39,698 nucleotides of DNA from Blastocatellia bacterium (GTDB taxonomy: Bacteria; Acidobacteriota; Blastocatellia; UBA7656): contig DATENM010000005.1 in assembly GCA_035275065.1 (NCBI GenBank), forward strand, positions 1-39,698, in the 5' to 3' direction. Below are positions 17,615-25,770 of this stretch, piece by piece (the stretch's first letter is position 1; each line of letters opens with the position of its first letter). The notes under the pieces were generated by a model. The model saw only the letters and a list, made by a program, of their open reading frames with translations. It was not told the origin of the DNA and ran no database searches. Both the position numbers and the translations under genes were made by a program.

Positions 17615-17706
17615 GCATAACGCCCGCGCTCAGCGGGGCCGCGAACGACACTCAGAGAACGATAAGAAATGCGCTTCGCGGCCTCCGCTGCAACGCCTTG
17701 TTATGC
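17615..17706 (-). repeat. attC recombination site 10
   Basis: Outer cores CATAAC and GTTATGC; inner arms CCGCGCTCAGCGGGGCCGCG and CGCGGCCTCCGCTGCAACGCC. GCAACGCC subfamily. This is the right-most recognisable site of the array. Confidence 0.9.
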
Positions 17707-17854
17707 GGCGCTTTGGGACTAGGCTCGTCGCCCGCTCAGTAAAGCAGAGTTTTACTCGTATGGGAAACGTATCGCTGAGATGAGTCGTTCCTCCTTTAAC
17801 TCTAAGCGAGATCCCTTGCTCGATTACAGGCTGCGGGATGTCGAGTAGTGCCAT
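17630..17854 (-). CDS. Possible small cassette ORF running into attC 10
   Basis: 74 codons from an ATG at 17854, starting MALLDIPQPVIEQGISLRVKG, with the stop inside the attC at 17630. Short genes that end within their attC are common in integrons, and the first half (about 50 residues before the attC) reads like normal protein. No relatives recognised and no strong ribosome site, so it may be the decayed first cassette or chance. Confidence 0.35.
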   Translation of the reverse strand: MALLDIPQPVIEQGISLRVKGGTTHLSDTFPIRVKLCFTERATSLVPKRRITRRCSGGREAHFLSFSECRSRPR

Positions 17855-17918
17855 CCCTGTCGGAGCTGACTTGACTAAATATACTCCCTCATATGTCCGA
17901 AGTAAATCTCTATTCTTG

Positions 17919-17940
17919 TTAGGTATTTAAAAATACCTAA
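17919..17940. promoter_or_regulatory. Perfect AT-rich palindrome, operator-like
   Basis: TTAGGTATTT (17919-17928) and AAATACCTAA (17931-17940) are exact inverted repeats two bases apart. This suits a dimeric regulator binding site better than a terminator, since the stem is AT-rich. It lies upstream of the first cassette in the direction of array transcription. A GTTAGGT core-like heptamer overlaps its left edge (17918-17924). Confidence 0.45.
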
Positions 17941-18085
17941 TCCAATCTGACGCAGAGTCATGGTTGAAATGATCTCACTAATCCAAAGTGCATTGAGCCC
18001 ACGGACATCTCTGATTCTGACTCCAGTTCTAAAGGAAGAGGATCGCCAACACAAAGCTACGGTGGTCGCTTATTCCCGCGACAAA

Positions 18086-18170
18086 GGCTGCCCGGCTTAA
18101 CAACCGGCGGCAGATCGGGCTTCTGCACTGTAGGCGTGACCACCCGTCACGCCGGGTGTTGCGGGCAGCC
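18086..18170. ncRNA. Candidate structured RNA or complex terminator
   Basis: An outer 9-base-pair stem, GGCTGCCCG (18086-18094) with CGGGCAGCC (18162-18170), closes a region that contains an 8-base-pair hairpin GGCGTGAC (18133-18140) / GTCACGCC (18146-18153) plus weaker CCGG and CAG/CTG pairings. A multibranched shape of this kind is more than a simple terminator, though it begins about 50 bases after the ATP-grasp stop codon on the minus strand. No T-run follows. Strand and function are unknown. Confidence 0.4.
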
Positions 18171-18217
18171 TCTAGCTCCCGGTGAGGTCTTCCCCAAACG
18201 CTGACGTTTTCCTTCCG

Positions 18218-19471
18218 CTAAAACGCACCTTGTATCGTCGTGTTGATCGTGACGAGGTGACGAAGTTCTTTCGATCTGGCCATCGCGGATTCGTAGGTCG
18301 GCATAACCGTCAGGTAGCAGCCCAGGTAGTCAATCTGCCGGTCAGCGCCCGACACCTGCATGCCTGGCTTGACAAAGCTGGTGGAAAACTTAACCTCCGG
18401 CATCTGAGGGAAGTCCAGGGATTCAAGCAAAAGCTCATGGGGCGGGAGGACGTACTGGATGCAAGAGTAGTTCGCTTCGCGCGGCACCAAGACCGGCTTA
18501 TGTCCGACACACCAATCCAGGAGAAGTTCTTCCACCTTTAAGCCGTAAGCAAAATTGATGCTCTGCAAGACATCCGCCCCGATGAACCGAGGGTTAAAGT
18601 CAATCACTTCCATCTCACCCGCAGCATTCACCATGATCTCCACATGACTGGGGCCGTCGGTGAAGCCTAGCCCGGCATGCATGGCGCGAGTGAAGTCAAT
18701 GATTGCATCCGCTAGCGGATGCGGGTAAGGGAAACAGGAGCCCATCTCCACCGCCGGGTTTTTTGAGTACATGATTCTCGACGTGAGGCCCAGGCAAAGA
18801 TATTCCCCCCTCGTGCTGATGCCTTCTACAGACATCAGTTCCCCCTCGAACTCCTCCTCAAGATGATACTCAGCCTTCGCGTAGATGAAATCGGATAAGA
18901 ATTTGGGCATCGAGCCCATCCCATCCAGCCATGCGGTTTTTGCCCGCTGAAGATCGGCCAGCGACCCGCAGCGCGTGACGTACAAGCTAAACGCCCCGTG
19001 TACGGGCTTGAAGTAGGCGGGGCGGCCGATCTTCCACTCGGTCCAGCGATCCGCCTCGACGCCGGGGACGCTCCTCAATTTGGAGAGCCCCGCCTTGTAC
19101 AATTTGGTACGCAGTTTATGCTTGTCGACGATCAATTCCATGGTGCCCGGCGTCGGCGTCGGCAGGTCGAAGTACTCTCGCAACGCGGCGCCCGCGACGG
19201 CGCACAGGTCCAGCCCGAAGAAAACGCCTTTCACGGGACAGGACGCGTGCAGGGCCTGGGCCACGCTCAGAATCGTCGGCAGGTCATTCCAATCCTTGAC
19301 CACTAGCAGTTCGTCGATGCACTGACGTGCCGACGCATAAGGTGATGGCAAGGCGTCGAGCAGTGAGTAGTCGGAGACGAGCGCGAAGACCGTAAACTCG
19401 CGGCCTTTCGCCGCGCGAATGACTTCAAGCATCGTCCCTTTTGGCTCCAGAAAGAGGATGGAATTTTTCAC
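18218..19471 (-). CDS. ATP-grasp carboxylate-amine ligase
   Basis: 417 residues from a GTG at 19471 whose GTGA overlaps the stop of the preceding transporter gene; AAGGAG lies seven bases upstream. The ATP-grasp core is clear: AYFKPVHGAFSLYVTRC (ATP lysine loop), EEEFEGELMSVEGIS (second lid strand), and HVEIMVNAAGEMEVIDFNPRFIGAD, the E...D-x-N-P-R metal/ATP motif. These enzymes join a carboxylate to an amine through an acyl phosphate; the closest feel is to L-amino-acid ligases and other single-chain ATP-grasp enzymes that make dipeptides or amino-acid conjugates. The overlap with the exporter gene suggests that the product made here is exported. Substrate unknown. Confidence 0.9.
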   Translation of the reverse strand: MKNSILFLEPKGTMLEVIRAAKGREFTVFALVSDYSLLDALPSPYASARQCIDELLVVKDWNDLPTILSVAQALHASCPVKGVFFGLDLCAVAGAALREYFDLPTPTPGTMELIVDKHKLRTKLYKAGLSKLRSVPGVEADRWTEWKIGRPAYFKPVHGAFSLYVTRCGSLADLQRAKTAWLDGMGSMPKFLSDFIYAKAEYHLEEEFEGELMSVEGISTRGEYLCLGLTSRIMYSKNPAVEMGSCFPYPHPLADAIIDFTRAMHAGLGFTDGPSHVEIMVNAAGEMEVIDFNPRFIGADVLQSINFAYGLKVEELLLDWCVGHKPVLVPREANYSCIQYVLPPHELLLESLDFPQMPEVKFSTSFVKPGMQVSGADRQIDYLGCYLTVMPTYESAMARSKELRHLVTINTTIQGAF

Positions 19472-20691
19472 AGTTTTTCTCCTTTCACCGACAATTGGAC
19501 CTGCTTTATTCGCAAAGTTAAAATGGCCGCCCACAAGAGCAAGCCCACGAACAAGACGACCCCGACTCCGAGGGCCAGGCCGAACATCTCGATTGTCACC
19601 GCGTAGGCCAGCGTGGTGGCTGCCATTAAACAGGAGGCGACCGAAGTTAATGTAAACTGGTAGCGCCCGACGACGCTTTCCGGGCTCAAGTGAAAGAACT
19701 CGGCGCTGCTAGACAGCCAGATGCACTCATAGGCGAAGTGCAGAACAAAAAACAACGCCAATACGGTGAAGTACCCCGTGGCAGAGGCGGACACGATGAG
19801 ACTAGCTGCGCCGACGCCAATGGCGGCAACAAGCCTGGATGGCCATCGGCTCTCGCCGCCGGTCAACAGATTCGGCAGTAGCCAGATGATGAGAAAGCCT
19901 GCGATGATGCCCAGTGAGGCCGACAGTTGAAACGGCCCCAGCCCCCCTATACCGATCTGGAACCTCTTGATGGGGAAGTAAGAGATCAGCACAGAATAGG
20001 CCCCTTGAAAGATTGCCTGCGATAAGCAGACCGAGAGAAAGTACTGGGATATCGTCGATGAGGAGAGGATTTCTTCGAGCGATTGGAAGATGCTTGGCGA
20101 CCCCGCTGACAGCGACGGCTCTGGGTCAACCTCCAGCGGGCGCAGCGTCAACACAATTCCCATGCTGACCAAGTAGGTGACGACGTCAAAGAAGACAGCC
20201 CAAAGAATTGTGAAGTGAGCCAGAGCCTGCCCCGCTAGAATGCCGGCGACCGCCGTTGACAGGAAGAAGCTCAGGAATACAAGCTTGATCCGCAAAGACT
20301 GTAGCGGCGGCGGCGTTATCAACTTGACCCACCTGCTGTTGGCCGATTTGGAAATGACCAGTAGCAGCGACCGGATTGACACCAGCGCGCCCAGCGCCGC
20401 CCACGGCAACTGATACCAGATGCAAGCCCCGCACAGCAGGCTGATGAGCATTGATATGGCGTCATTGCGCACGAGCAGCCAGCGCGACAAGTTCTGGTCT
20501 ATCCAGTACCCCAGCCGTGCGCTCACGAAGACCGACGGGAGGTACGACATGACGAAGATGAGCGAAGCCTTCACGATTGAGTTTGAGATGAAGAGTGTAT
20601 AGCCGGCCAGGGCTATGGTCAGGAAATGGCTGCCGCTTTGCGAGACGAAGGCGGCGACGAGAACTTTGACGAACTCTTTGCGGTTATGCAT
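19468..20691 (-). CDS. MFS transporter, probable product exporter
   Basis: 407 residues from the ATG at 20691 (MHNRKEFVKVLVAAF), chosen because GGAGGT stands nine bases upstream; a longer frame to 20871 overlaps the previous gene. About twelve hydrophobic segments, with an RLGYWIDQNLSRW loop after segment two that fits the GxxxDxxxRR loop of the major facilitator superfamily, class of drug/macrolide exporters (MFS_3-like). The stop overlaps the ATP-grasp start by four bases, a sign of translational coupling. Likely exports the cluster's product and gives self-protection. Confidence 0.88.
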   Translation of the reverse strand: MHNRKEFVKVLVAAFVSQSGSHFLTIALAGYTLFISNSIVKASLIFVMSYLPSVFVSARLGYWIDQNLSRWLLVRNDAISMLISLLCGACIWYQLPWAALGALVSIRSLLLVISKSANSRWVKLITPPPLQSLRIKLVFLSFFLSTAVAGILAGQALAHFTILWAVFFDVVTYLVSMGIVLTLRPLEVDPEPSLSAGSPSIFQSLEEILSSSTISQYFLSVCLSQAIFQGAYSVLISYFPIKRFQIGIGGLGPFQLSASLGIIAGFLIIWLLPNLLTGGESRWPSRLVAAIGVGAASLIVSASATGYFTVLALFFVLHFAYECIWLSSSAEFFHLSPESVVGRYQFTLTSVASCLMAATTLAYAVTIEMFGLALGVGVVLFVGLLLWAAILTLRIKQVQLSVKGEKL

Positions 20692-20767
20692 AACGCGATT
20701 ACCTCCGATGCTGACTGGCGTTCCTGGAAAAGTTACAAGGCCCCATGCGACACGGGGCCTCAAGCGG

Positions 20768-23700
20768 CTATGGCACAGGGACCGTCGAAAGAGCCACCCT
20801 AAAGCCCAGGTAATGGAGCTGATCTTCGGGCGTGTGAGAACTGCGGGCTGCTGACCGCAGAGAGGAGGCATCCCTACGCGAATAATCCCCCCCGCGTGCT
20901 ACCCGCACCTTGCCCTCCTTCGGGCCCTGGGGGTCCTTTAGCTCCTCTCTGGGGTAAGCGCCCCACCAATCTAAGCACCACTCTTCGACGTTGCCCTGCA
21001 TGTCGTATAACCCCCAACTGTTCGGCTGCCTGCTCATGACCTGGGCGACCGTGCCCGTCCGAGAATCGATGTCATAAACGGCGACATTCTTCAGCTCGGC
21101 GGGAACGTTTCCCGTTGGCCAGGAGCTTGAGGTTCCGGCGCGGGCTGCGCACTCGAACTGGGCTTCCGTGGGCAGACTGGCACCCTGCCAGGCCGCGTAG
21201 GCGTAAGCCTGGTACCAATCCACGTCCGTCACCGGAGTCTTCGGGTCGTTGATCTTTTGCTGGTGCGCCGGATCAAACTGGCGGTATTCCTCGACCGTGA
21301 CTTCATGCCGGAGAAGGCGGTAAGGCGAGAGGCGCACGCGGTGAAGGAGTTCGCCCTCACGGCACTCCCCATTGAGTTCCGCGTCCGGGTTGCAGCCCAT
21401 ATCAAAGCTTATCTCGTCCTTGCCTTCAGGAGGCGAGATCAAGTCCCAGTCCGCATCCACATACGGAGGCGGCGCATGCTTGTGCCTCAAGTCGGCGATG
21501 ATGCGGGCTCGCACCTTCAGGCAATCCTTCTGGTCAGGCGCAAAGTTGTCGAGGGTAAAAAGCATGGCCCCGATGAGGCTCGTCTCCTGCTCCCCGCTAA
21601 AATAGGCCTTCTCGATCATCTCCGGAATGAACTCGTCGTCGGCCTTCTCGCCGGCGTCCGTTAGGGCTTTTTTGCCGGCAGGTAATCCGCTCGCCAGTAA
21701 TTCCTTGAGGTCGCGGCGGTCCTTAACGAGTTCCCACAGGTCGGAGCCGGGCAGCCTGAACTTGGTGCTCAACGTATACACGGCAAGGGCGGCCTCGGAC
21801 ATTGGACCTTGCCGGACGTTTCCTTCATAGCGGATCTGCTTTAAGCCTTTATCAGAGAAGACGGCGATCAGCGAGATGATCGTGATGGTAGCAAGGGCCA
21901 GGGAGGTTAGTACCATCCGTTCTGTGGTCCGCCGCCTGGCTTGTTCGCGATTCTTCTTCTCATGATTTGCCAAGACGTTCTCCCACCACTGCCTTGCGTT
22001 TTCATCCCATAGGAGCGCGCTCTCCGCTTCTTTGATCCGCCGCAGGAGCGCGTCGTCCAGTTCTAACGCGCCCATGTCGCCGGCGCGGGACAATTCCGCG
22101 CGGCGCGAGATGATCCTTCGCAACTCGACCAGGCGGTCGTCTATGTCATAGTAGGCTTGCTCCTTGGGGTCTTTGAATATTCCCTGAACGATCTTGGCAA
22201 TCTCGTCATGTGGCAAGATGTACCGCCCGATGCCGGCGATATCGTCCTGTAGAACCAGACGGATGTTAGGCGATTCTAGGCGTCGCATGATGAACGAGCC
22301 GTCGGGGCCGAGAGAACTCCGCAGCTCCGCAGAAGGTATGCCCTGCCCGCGCTGCCCCTTGGCGTCGGCCAGTTGCCGCAGGACGAACAGCGCCTGCGTG
22401 CGCAGGCGGCGGCGGCGGTCGTCAGGCTGCCCGACAAACGCCTCATCCAGTTTCCGGCGCAGATACTTCGACAGGGCATTTTGGATCAGTACCTGCGGGT
22501 CGTCGGGGACGTAGATCGTCGGGTCATCGGCAGCCAGCCTCGACTCCAGAAGGTGGGCAAGAATCACTTGCAACTGAGGGGCGAGCGGCGCGCGTGGTGA
22601 TTGAATCCGCTCGATGGCAAAGGCGGCGGCTAGCTTTTCCGCATTCCCCGGGGCGAATCGAAGGTTGTAGTATTCCCTCGCCGGCTCATTATCTATGGGC
22701 TTCGTGATGACGGCTAAAAATTCCTTTCGCGCCGCCTCAAGAGGGGCATTACTGAAGCCCGGGTCTCCAAGAAAAGGGAGCGGCCACTCATGAAATCTGT
22801 CTTGCCGAAACAGGTCGCATGGCAGTTGTTCCATAATTTCAGTGGCAGGCCCGCCATTGTGCGAGGCATCTAGTTTGACCTCGCGTAACACATTCCTTAG
22901 CCATTCGACGACCGCCCCGTGGTACTCCTGGCGGTAGACAAGGATCCACTGGCACACAAAGCCTTCGTTGCCGGGGAGGCGGCGGGCCGTCGCCGCCAGA
23001 AGCGGCCCCAAGACCTTGAGCGCTCGTCCCTCCTGCCGGCGCAATGTGTCTTCAAACTGGTCCAGGATTAGAATGGGGGGGCGGCCAATACGCTTTTTTA
23101 CCTTATCCAGATAGTCGAAAAATTCGAGGTAGTCGGTGTCCTTCACGCGGTCAATCGCCGGACTGTCAATCAAGTCGGCCAGAAGACGCCTGGCCACACC
23201 CAATTCGTCAGGCATCCGGTCAAAGGCCACGGCGTAGCCCTTATCCCATAGCATCGGTCGCAGGCCCGCTTGTAAGAAGGAGCTCTTCCCCGTGCCGGAA
23301 GGAGCATGGACGCAGAGAAGGAGCTTTGAAAGCGAAATCAGTCGCATGACTTCAGCCAATTCGCGGTTCCGCCCCGCGAAGGTGGAGGGATGGGAATATG
23401 GCTCCAATATGGGATAGGGCCGCGCCGGGAGCGTGCCGAAAGAAGGAGGAGCGTGCAGCGGGATGCCATTTGCCGCCTCTGAATATCTCGCCTCTTTCTC
23501 GGGCGCGGGCTGCTCCTGTCTCATTACTGGGGACGGAGCAAAATTCACGCTCGGCGAGTCGCCTTGTGCCATCAGGCGTTCGCGTAAGTTCAGGCAGGCT
23601 TCCCTGACTTTGGAGCTAAAGCCGGGGAGCGGGTTCTCACTCCGCGGGTCAGCGTTCTCATGGGGGAAGAAGCTCGCCATTCTGGAAAGACCGTTGCGGA

Positions 23701-24100
23701 AATCCATAATCCAGCTAAGAGCGCCGTCGTCGGTCTCGCATGAATCGATAGGCCAGGACTTCTTGTCGGCGAGGAAAACCAGGATTGGCTTTCCGGTTCG
23801 TTCCGCCACTTCCAGCTCGATTGCCGTAATTGAACGCAGCCCATCCCCCCCGCCAGCACCTGCGGCTGGCACCCAGCCCCTGCGGAAGGCGACCAGTAAG
23901 ATGAACACGTCACATTGCGCTACCGCCTTGCAGCACTCCTCCACGGTCGACTTGGGGCGGGTCCCCATGTATTCCATCATGATGGGGTGCCACCTACATG
24001 CCAGGACGACATCACGCGCCACCTGTCTGTGTAGGGACAGGTCTTGGGAAGTAGAGGAGATAAAGACGGTAGTCATCTTGTTGTTGTTCGTCGGATACAT
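20768..24100 (-). CDS. DUF4062 - STAND ATPase - FGE-fold fusion protein
   Basis: 1110 residues. Residues 9-115 form a DUF4062 domain (TVFISSTSQDLSLHR, DVFILLVAFRRGW, ELEVAERTGKPILVFLAD), a TIR/nucleosidase-like fold. After a Pro-rich linker a STAND-type ATPase follows: Walker A APSGTGKSS at 266-274 and Walker B PPILILDQFED at 341-351. A single membrane segment lies at about 729-750. The C-terminal 230 residues are an FGE/SUMF1 fold (PVTDVDWYQAYAYAAW, LPTEAQFECAARAG, GLYDMQGNVEEW, RVARGGDYSRR, LGFRVAL). The Cys pair that catalyses formylglycine formation is absent (LRSAARSSHTPEDQ instead), and no EgtB-type His triad is evident, so the FGE part is more likely a binding module. AGGTGA lies six bases before the ATG. 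A membrane-bound ATP-driven switch is the likely role. Confidence 0.88.
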   Translation of the reverse strand: MYPTNNNKMTTVFISSTSQDLSLHRQVARDVVLACRWHPIMMEYMGTRPKSTVEECCKAVAQCDVFILLVAFRRGWVPAAGAGGGDGLRSITAIELEVAERTGKPILVFLADKKSWPIDSCETDDGALSWIMDFRNGLSRMASFFPHENADPRSENPLPGFSSKVREACLNLRERLMAQGDSPSVNFAPSPVMRQEQPAPEKEARYSEAANGIPLHAPPSFGTLPARPYPILEPYSHPSTFAGRNRELAEVMRLISLSKLLLCVHAPSGTGKSSFLQAGLRPMLWDKGYAVAFDRMPDELGVARRLLADLIDSPAIDRVKDTDYLEFFDYLDKVKKRIGRPPILILDQFEDTLRRQEGRALKVLGPLLAATARRLPGNEGFVCQWILVYRQEYHGAVVEWLRNVLREVKLDASHNGGPATEIMEQLPCDLFRQDRFHEWPLPFLGDPGFSNAPLEAARKEFLAVITKPIDNEPAREYYNLRFAPGNAEKLAAAFAIERIQSPRAPLAPQLQVILAHLLESRLAADDPTIYVPDDPQVLIQNALSKYLRRKLDEAFVGQPDDRRRRLRTQALFVLRQLADAKGQRGQGIPSAELRSSLGPDGSFIMRRLESPNIRLVLQDDIAGIGRYILPHDEIAKIVQGIFKDPKEQAYYDIDDRLVELRRIISRRAELSRAGDMGALELDDALLRRIKEAESALLWDENARQWWENVLANHEKKNREQARRRTTERMVLTSLALATITIISLIAVFSDKGLKQIRYEGNVRQGPMSEAALAVYTLSTKFRLPGSDLWELVKDRRDLKELLASGLPAGKKALTDAGEKADDEFIPEMIEKAYFSGEQETSLIGAMLFTLDNFAPDQKDCLKVRARIIADLRHKHAPPPYVDADWDLISPPEGKDEISFDMGCNPDAELNGECREGELLHRVRLSPYRLLRHEVTVEEYRQFDPAHQQKINDPKTPVTDVDWYQAYAYAAWQGASLPTEAQFECAARAGTSSSWPTGNVPAELKNVAVYDIDSRTGTVAQVMSRQPNSWGLYDMQGNVEEWCLDWWGAYPREELKDPQGPKEGKVRVARGGDYSRRDASSLRSAARSSHTPEDQLHYLGFRVALSTVPVP

Positions 24101-24254
24101 TTCTTCACCTCAGTCCTTTTCAGTCCGCCCTGCCTGGACACGCGGCTGGCGCAGCCAGAAAAGGTTGGTCCATACGAGATCGCGTGAATATCCTTTAGAC
24201 GACCGCTATCGTGATCCCTCACAAGCGCCTGTAAACTTCTTCATCCGCGAGTTG

Positions 24255-24278
24255 AAGGCAGGCCCGCGGGCCTGCCTT
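24255..24278. terminator. Perfect 24-base GC-rich palindrome after the receptor gene
   Basis: AAGGCAGGCCCG (24255-24266) is followed at once by its exact reverse complement (24267-24278). On the minus strand it comes seven bases after the receptor stop codon (24285) and could act as a partial terminator or as an mRNA 3' stabiliser within the operon. No T-run follows. Confidence 0.5.
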
Positions 24279-24284
24279 CTCGCC

Positions 24285-25613
24285 TTAACGGATGCTGTCG
24301 ACGAGTGTGCTGCCGCTACCGGTGAGCTTAAAGATAGGCATGTTGCCCAGACCGTTGTTCTGCTCAAACTGGAAGTGGTCATACGTCAGCAAGCTCATGG
24401 ATTCGAGTTGAAGCATCTCGCGCCTTATCTTATCCCCGCTCCGCGGGTAGTCCGCTTTGCTCATCGCCGTGAACAAAACCCAGGCGGCGTCAAAGCCGAT
24501 GGCGTCCAGCCCCTCAGGCGGCACCTTGTATAGCTTTTCAAACTCGGAGCCAAATTCCTGCGCGAGCGTGGTATTTTTGCTCTCGTCCCAATAAAAATGT
24601 CTGTAGGCTTGAAAGTGCGTCAGGTCAACCCCCTGATCCGCAGCCGTCTTGTATAATCTTGAGGGCGCCCCCCACCCGTCGCCGCCTATATACACGGGGT
24701 GGAAGTCGGCCTCGTTGGCCTGCTTGAGAAAGGGGATGAGGTCGCTCGAATAACTCAGCAGCGTCACATGCGTCACGTTCTGCCGCTTGAACTTCTCGAT
24801 CATAGGGCGAAAGTCCACCGCCTCGTAATTCATGGAGCGACTTTCCGGCGCCGTTGCCGGATTGAATTTTTCCTGTATCACCACCGGCCTCTCGTTGGCG
24901 CGTCGCCGGTTGAGTTGCCCCATTACGGTGTCAACATACTTCTGGCTCAGGTAATCACTGTACGGCGACGCCGTGTCGTGTACGACCGCTAGCGTTTTCG
25001 GCTTGAGCTTGTCGAGCGTGTAAAAGGCTAGACGGGAGGCCACCACATCATCGGGCAAGCAGATGCGGAAAATATATGGTCGGTCCTCTGTGACCTTGGG
25101 GTTAGAGGCCGTTGGCGTAACGAATACAACGCTGGACTCCTTTAATATGCTCCCTAGCTCCAACGCCTCACTGCTCCATTCGCCGCCGATGACGGCTGGC
25201 GTTCCCGAGTCAATGATTCGGCGCGCCATGGCGCGGAGATTCTCAACGTTGTCGTAGGCCAAACGGTCTAGATCGATATTAATCCCAGGGTTTCGCCTGA
25301 GAAAAAGGATCCGGGCAACCTCGATCCCAGAGTTGAGCGAGTGGACAGACTGGTTCTCCTTGTCGTCGAGCCGCAATGCAACGGAGACTCGCAAGACGTT
25401 CGTAATATCTACCTGGGGCGGCGGCGACGGCAGTATTCCGAAAAGATGCTCAAGCAACGCCACCAACGCCAGAATGGCTAGATAGAGCAGAAATGAATTG
25501 GCAAAATTGAACCGTGGAAACCTTATGGAGTCAGCCGACTCACTACTGCGGGAGATGCGGCGCGGCCAACAGGCGTCTATCAAAGCCTTTTTTACCTCAG
25601 CATATTTAGCCAT
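24285..25613 (-). CDS. Membrane-anchored type-1 periplasmic-binding-like receptor (Leu/Ile/Val-binding fold)
   Basis: 442 residues. A cytoplasmic basic N-terminus is followed by one membrane segment at about 36-58 (FLLYLAILALVALLEHLFG), then a complete type-1 periplasmic-binding fold: GIEVARILFLRRNPGINIDL, TPAVIGGEWSSEALELG, VVFVTPTASNPKV, YIFRICLPDDVVASRLAFY, TLAVVHDTASPYSDYLSQ. These are the features of branched-chain amino-acid ABC-binding proteins, but no permease or ATPase genes lie near, and the protein is tethered by its N-terminus without a lipobox. It is better read as an outside-facing small-molecule receptor that may signal to the STAND protein encoded next. GAGGT precedes the ATG by eight bases. 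Confidence 0.88.
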   Translation of the reverse strand: MAKYAEVKKALIDACWPRRISRSSESADSIRFPRFNFANSFLLYLAILALVALLEHLFGILPSPPPQVDITNVLRVSVALRLDDKENQSVHSLNSGIEVARILFLRRNPGINIDLDRLAYDNVENLRAMARRIIDSGTPAVIGGEWSSEALELGSILKESSVVFVTPTASNPKVTEDRPYIFRICLPDDVVASRLAFYTLDKLKPKTLAVVHDTASPYSDYLSQKYVDTVMGQLNRRRANERPVVIQEKFNPATAPESRSMNYEAVDFRPMIEKFKRQNVTHVTLLSYSSDLIPFLKQANEADFHPVYIGGDGWGAPSRLYKTAADQGVDLTHFQAYRHFYWDESKNTTLAQEFGSEFEKLYKVPPEGLDAIGFDAAWVLFTAMSKADYPRSGDKIRREMLQLESMSLLTYDHFQFEQNNGLGNMPIFKLTGSGSTLVDSIR

Positions 25614-25770
25614 TTTGAACTACCTCGCTTATCCGCCAGCCTTACATAGGTCAGCCAGACGATTACAGAAATGCCTGCGCAGTACTGTCCCAGGGCGAGA
25701 GGCGAAGACTAAAGCGCTTCCTTCTCACCTTCTGCCATGGCGGTTATGAGTTAGGTTGAGAAGCGCCGGC

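Larger units (their letters stand above)
9953..17706 (-). mobile_element. Integron cassette array without integrase (CALIN), about ten attC sites
   Basis: Ten sites with core ends of type RYYYAAC and GTTRRRY, each about 83-96 bases long and able to fold into a long imperfect hairpin, separate single genes. Read on the minus strand each site starts like GTCTAACAAGG and ends like GGCGTTAGGC, the same polarity as classical attC sites downstream of a cassette gene, and every recognised gene in the array is on the minus strand. No integron integrase gene is present in the window; the tyrosine recombinase remnant at 31.3-31.8 kb is not of that kind. The insertion end (attI) would be expected on the right, near 17.7-18.2 kb. 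Confidence 0.88.
17855..18217. other. Non-coding stretch between the ligase operon and the cassette array
   Basis: No gene is seen. It holds a perfect palindrome at 17919-17940 and a nested hairpin structure at 18086-18170 (listed separately). It lies where an integron attI site would be expected, but no integrase gene or clear attI is visible. Confidence 0.5.

Noticed and set aside
9953..17706. CRISPR array or REP-type repeats as an explanation for the regular repeats
   Set aside because: Units are about 90 bases, imperfectly palindromic, spaced 0.3-1.8 kb apart with one gene each and carry paired RYYYAAC/GTTRRRY ends; neither CRISPR nor REP elements look like this.
20768..21450. FGE domain as an active formylglycine-generating or EgtB-like enzyme making an ergothioneine-type pathway
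   Set aside because: The catalytic Cys pair is missing and no iron-binding His triad is evident; the EgtD-like neighbours tempted this reading but the residues do not support it.
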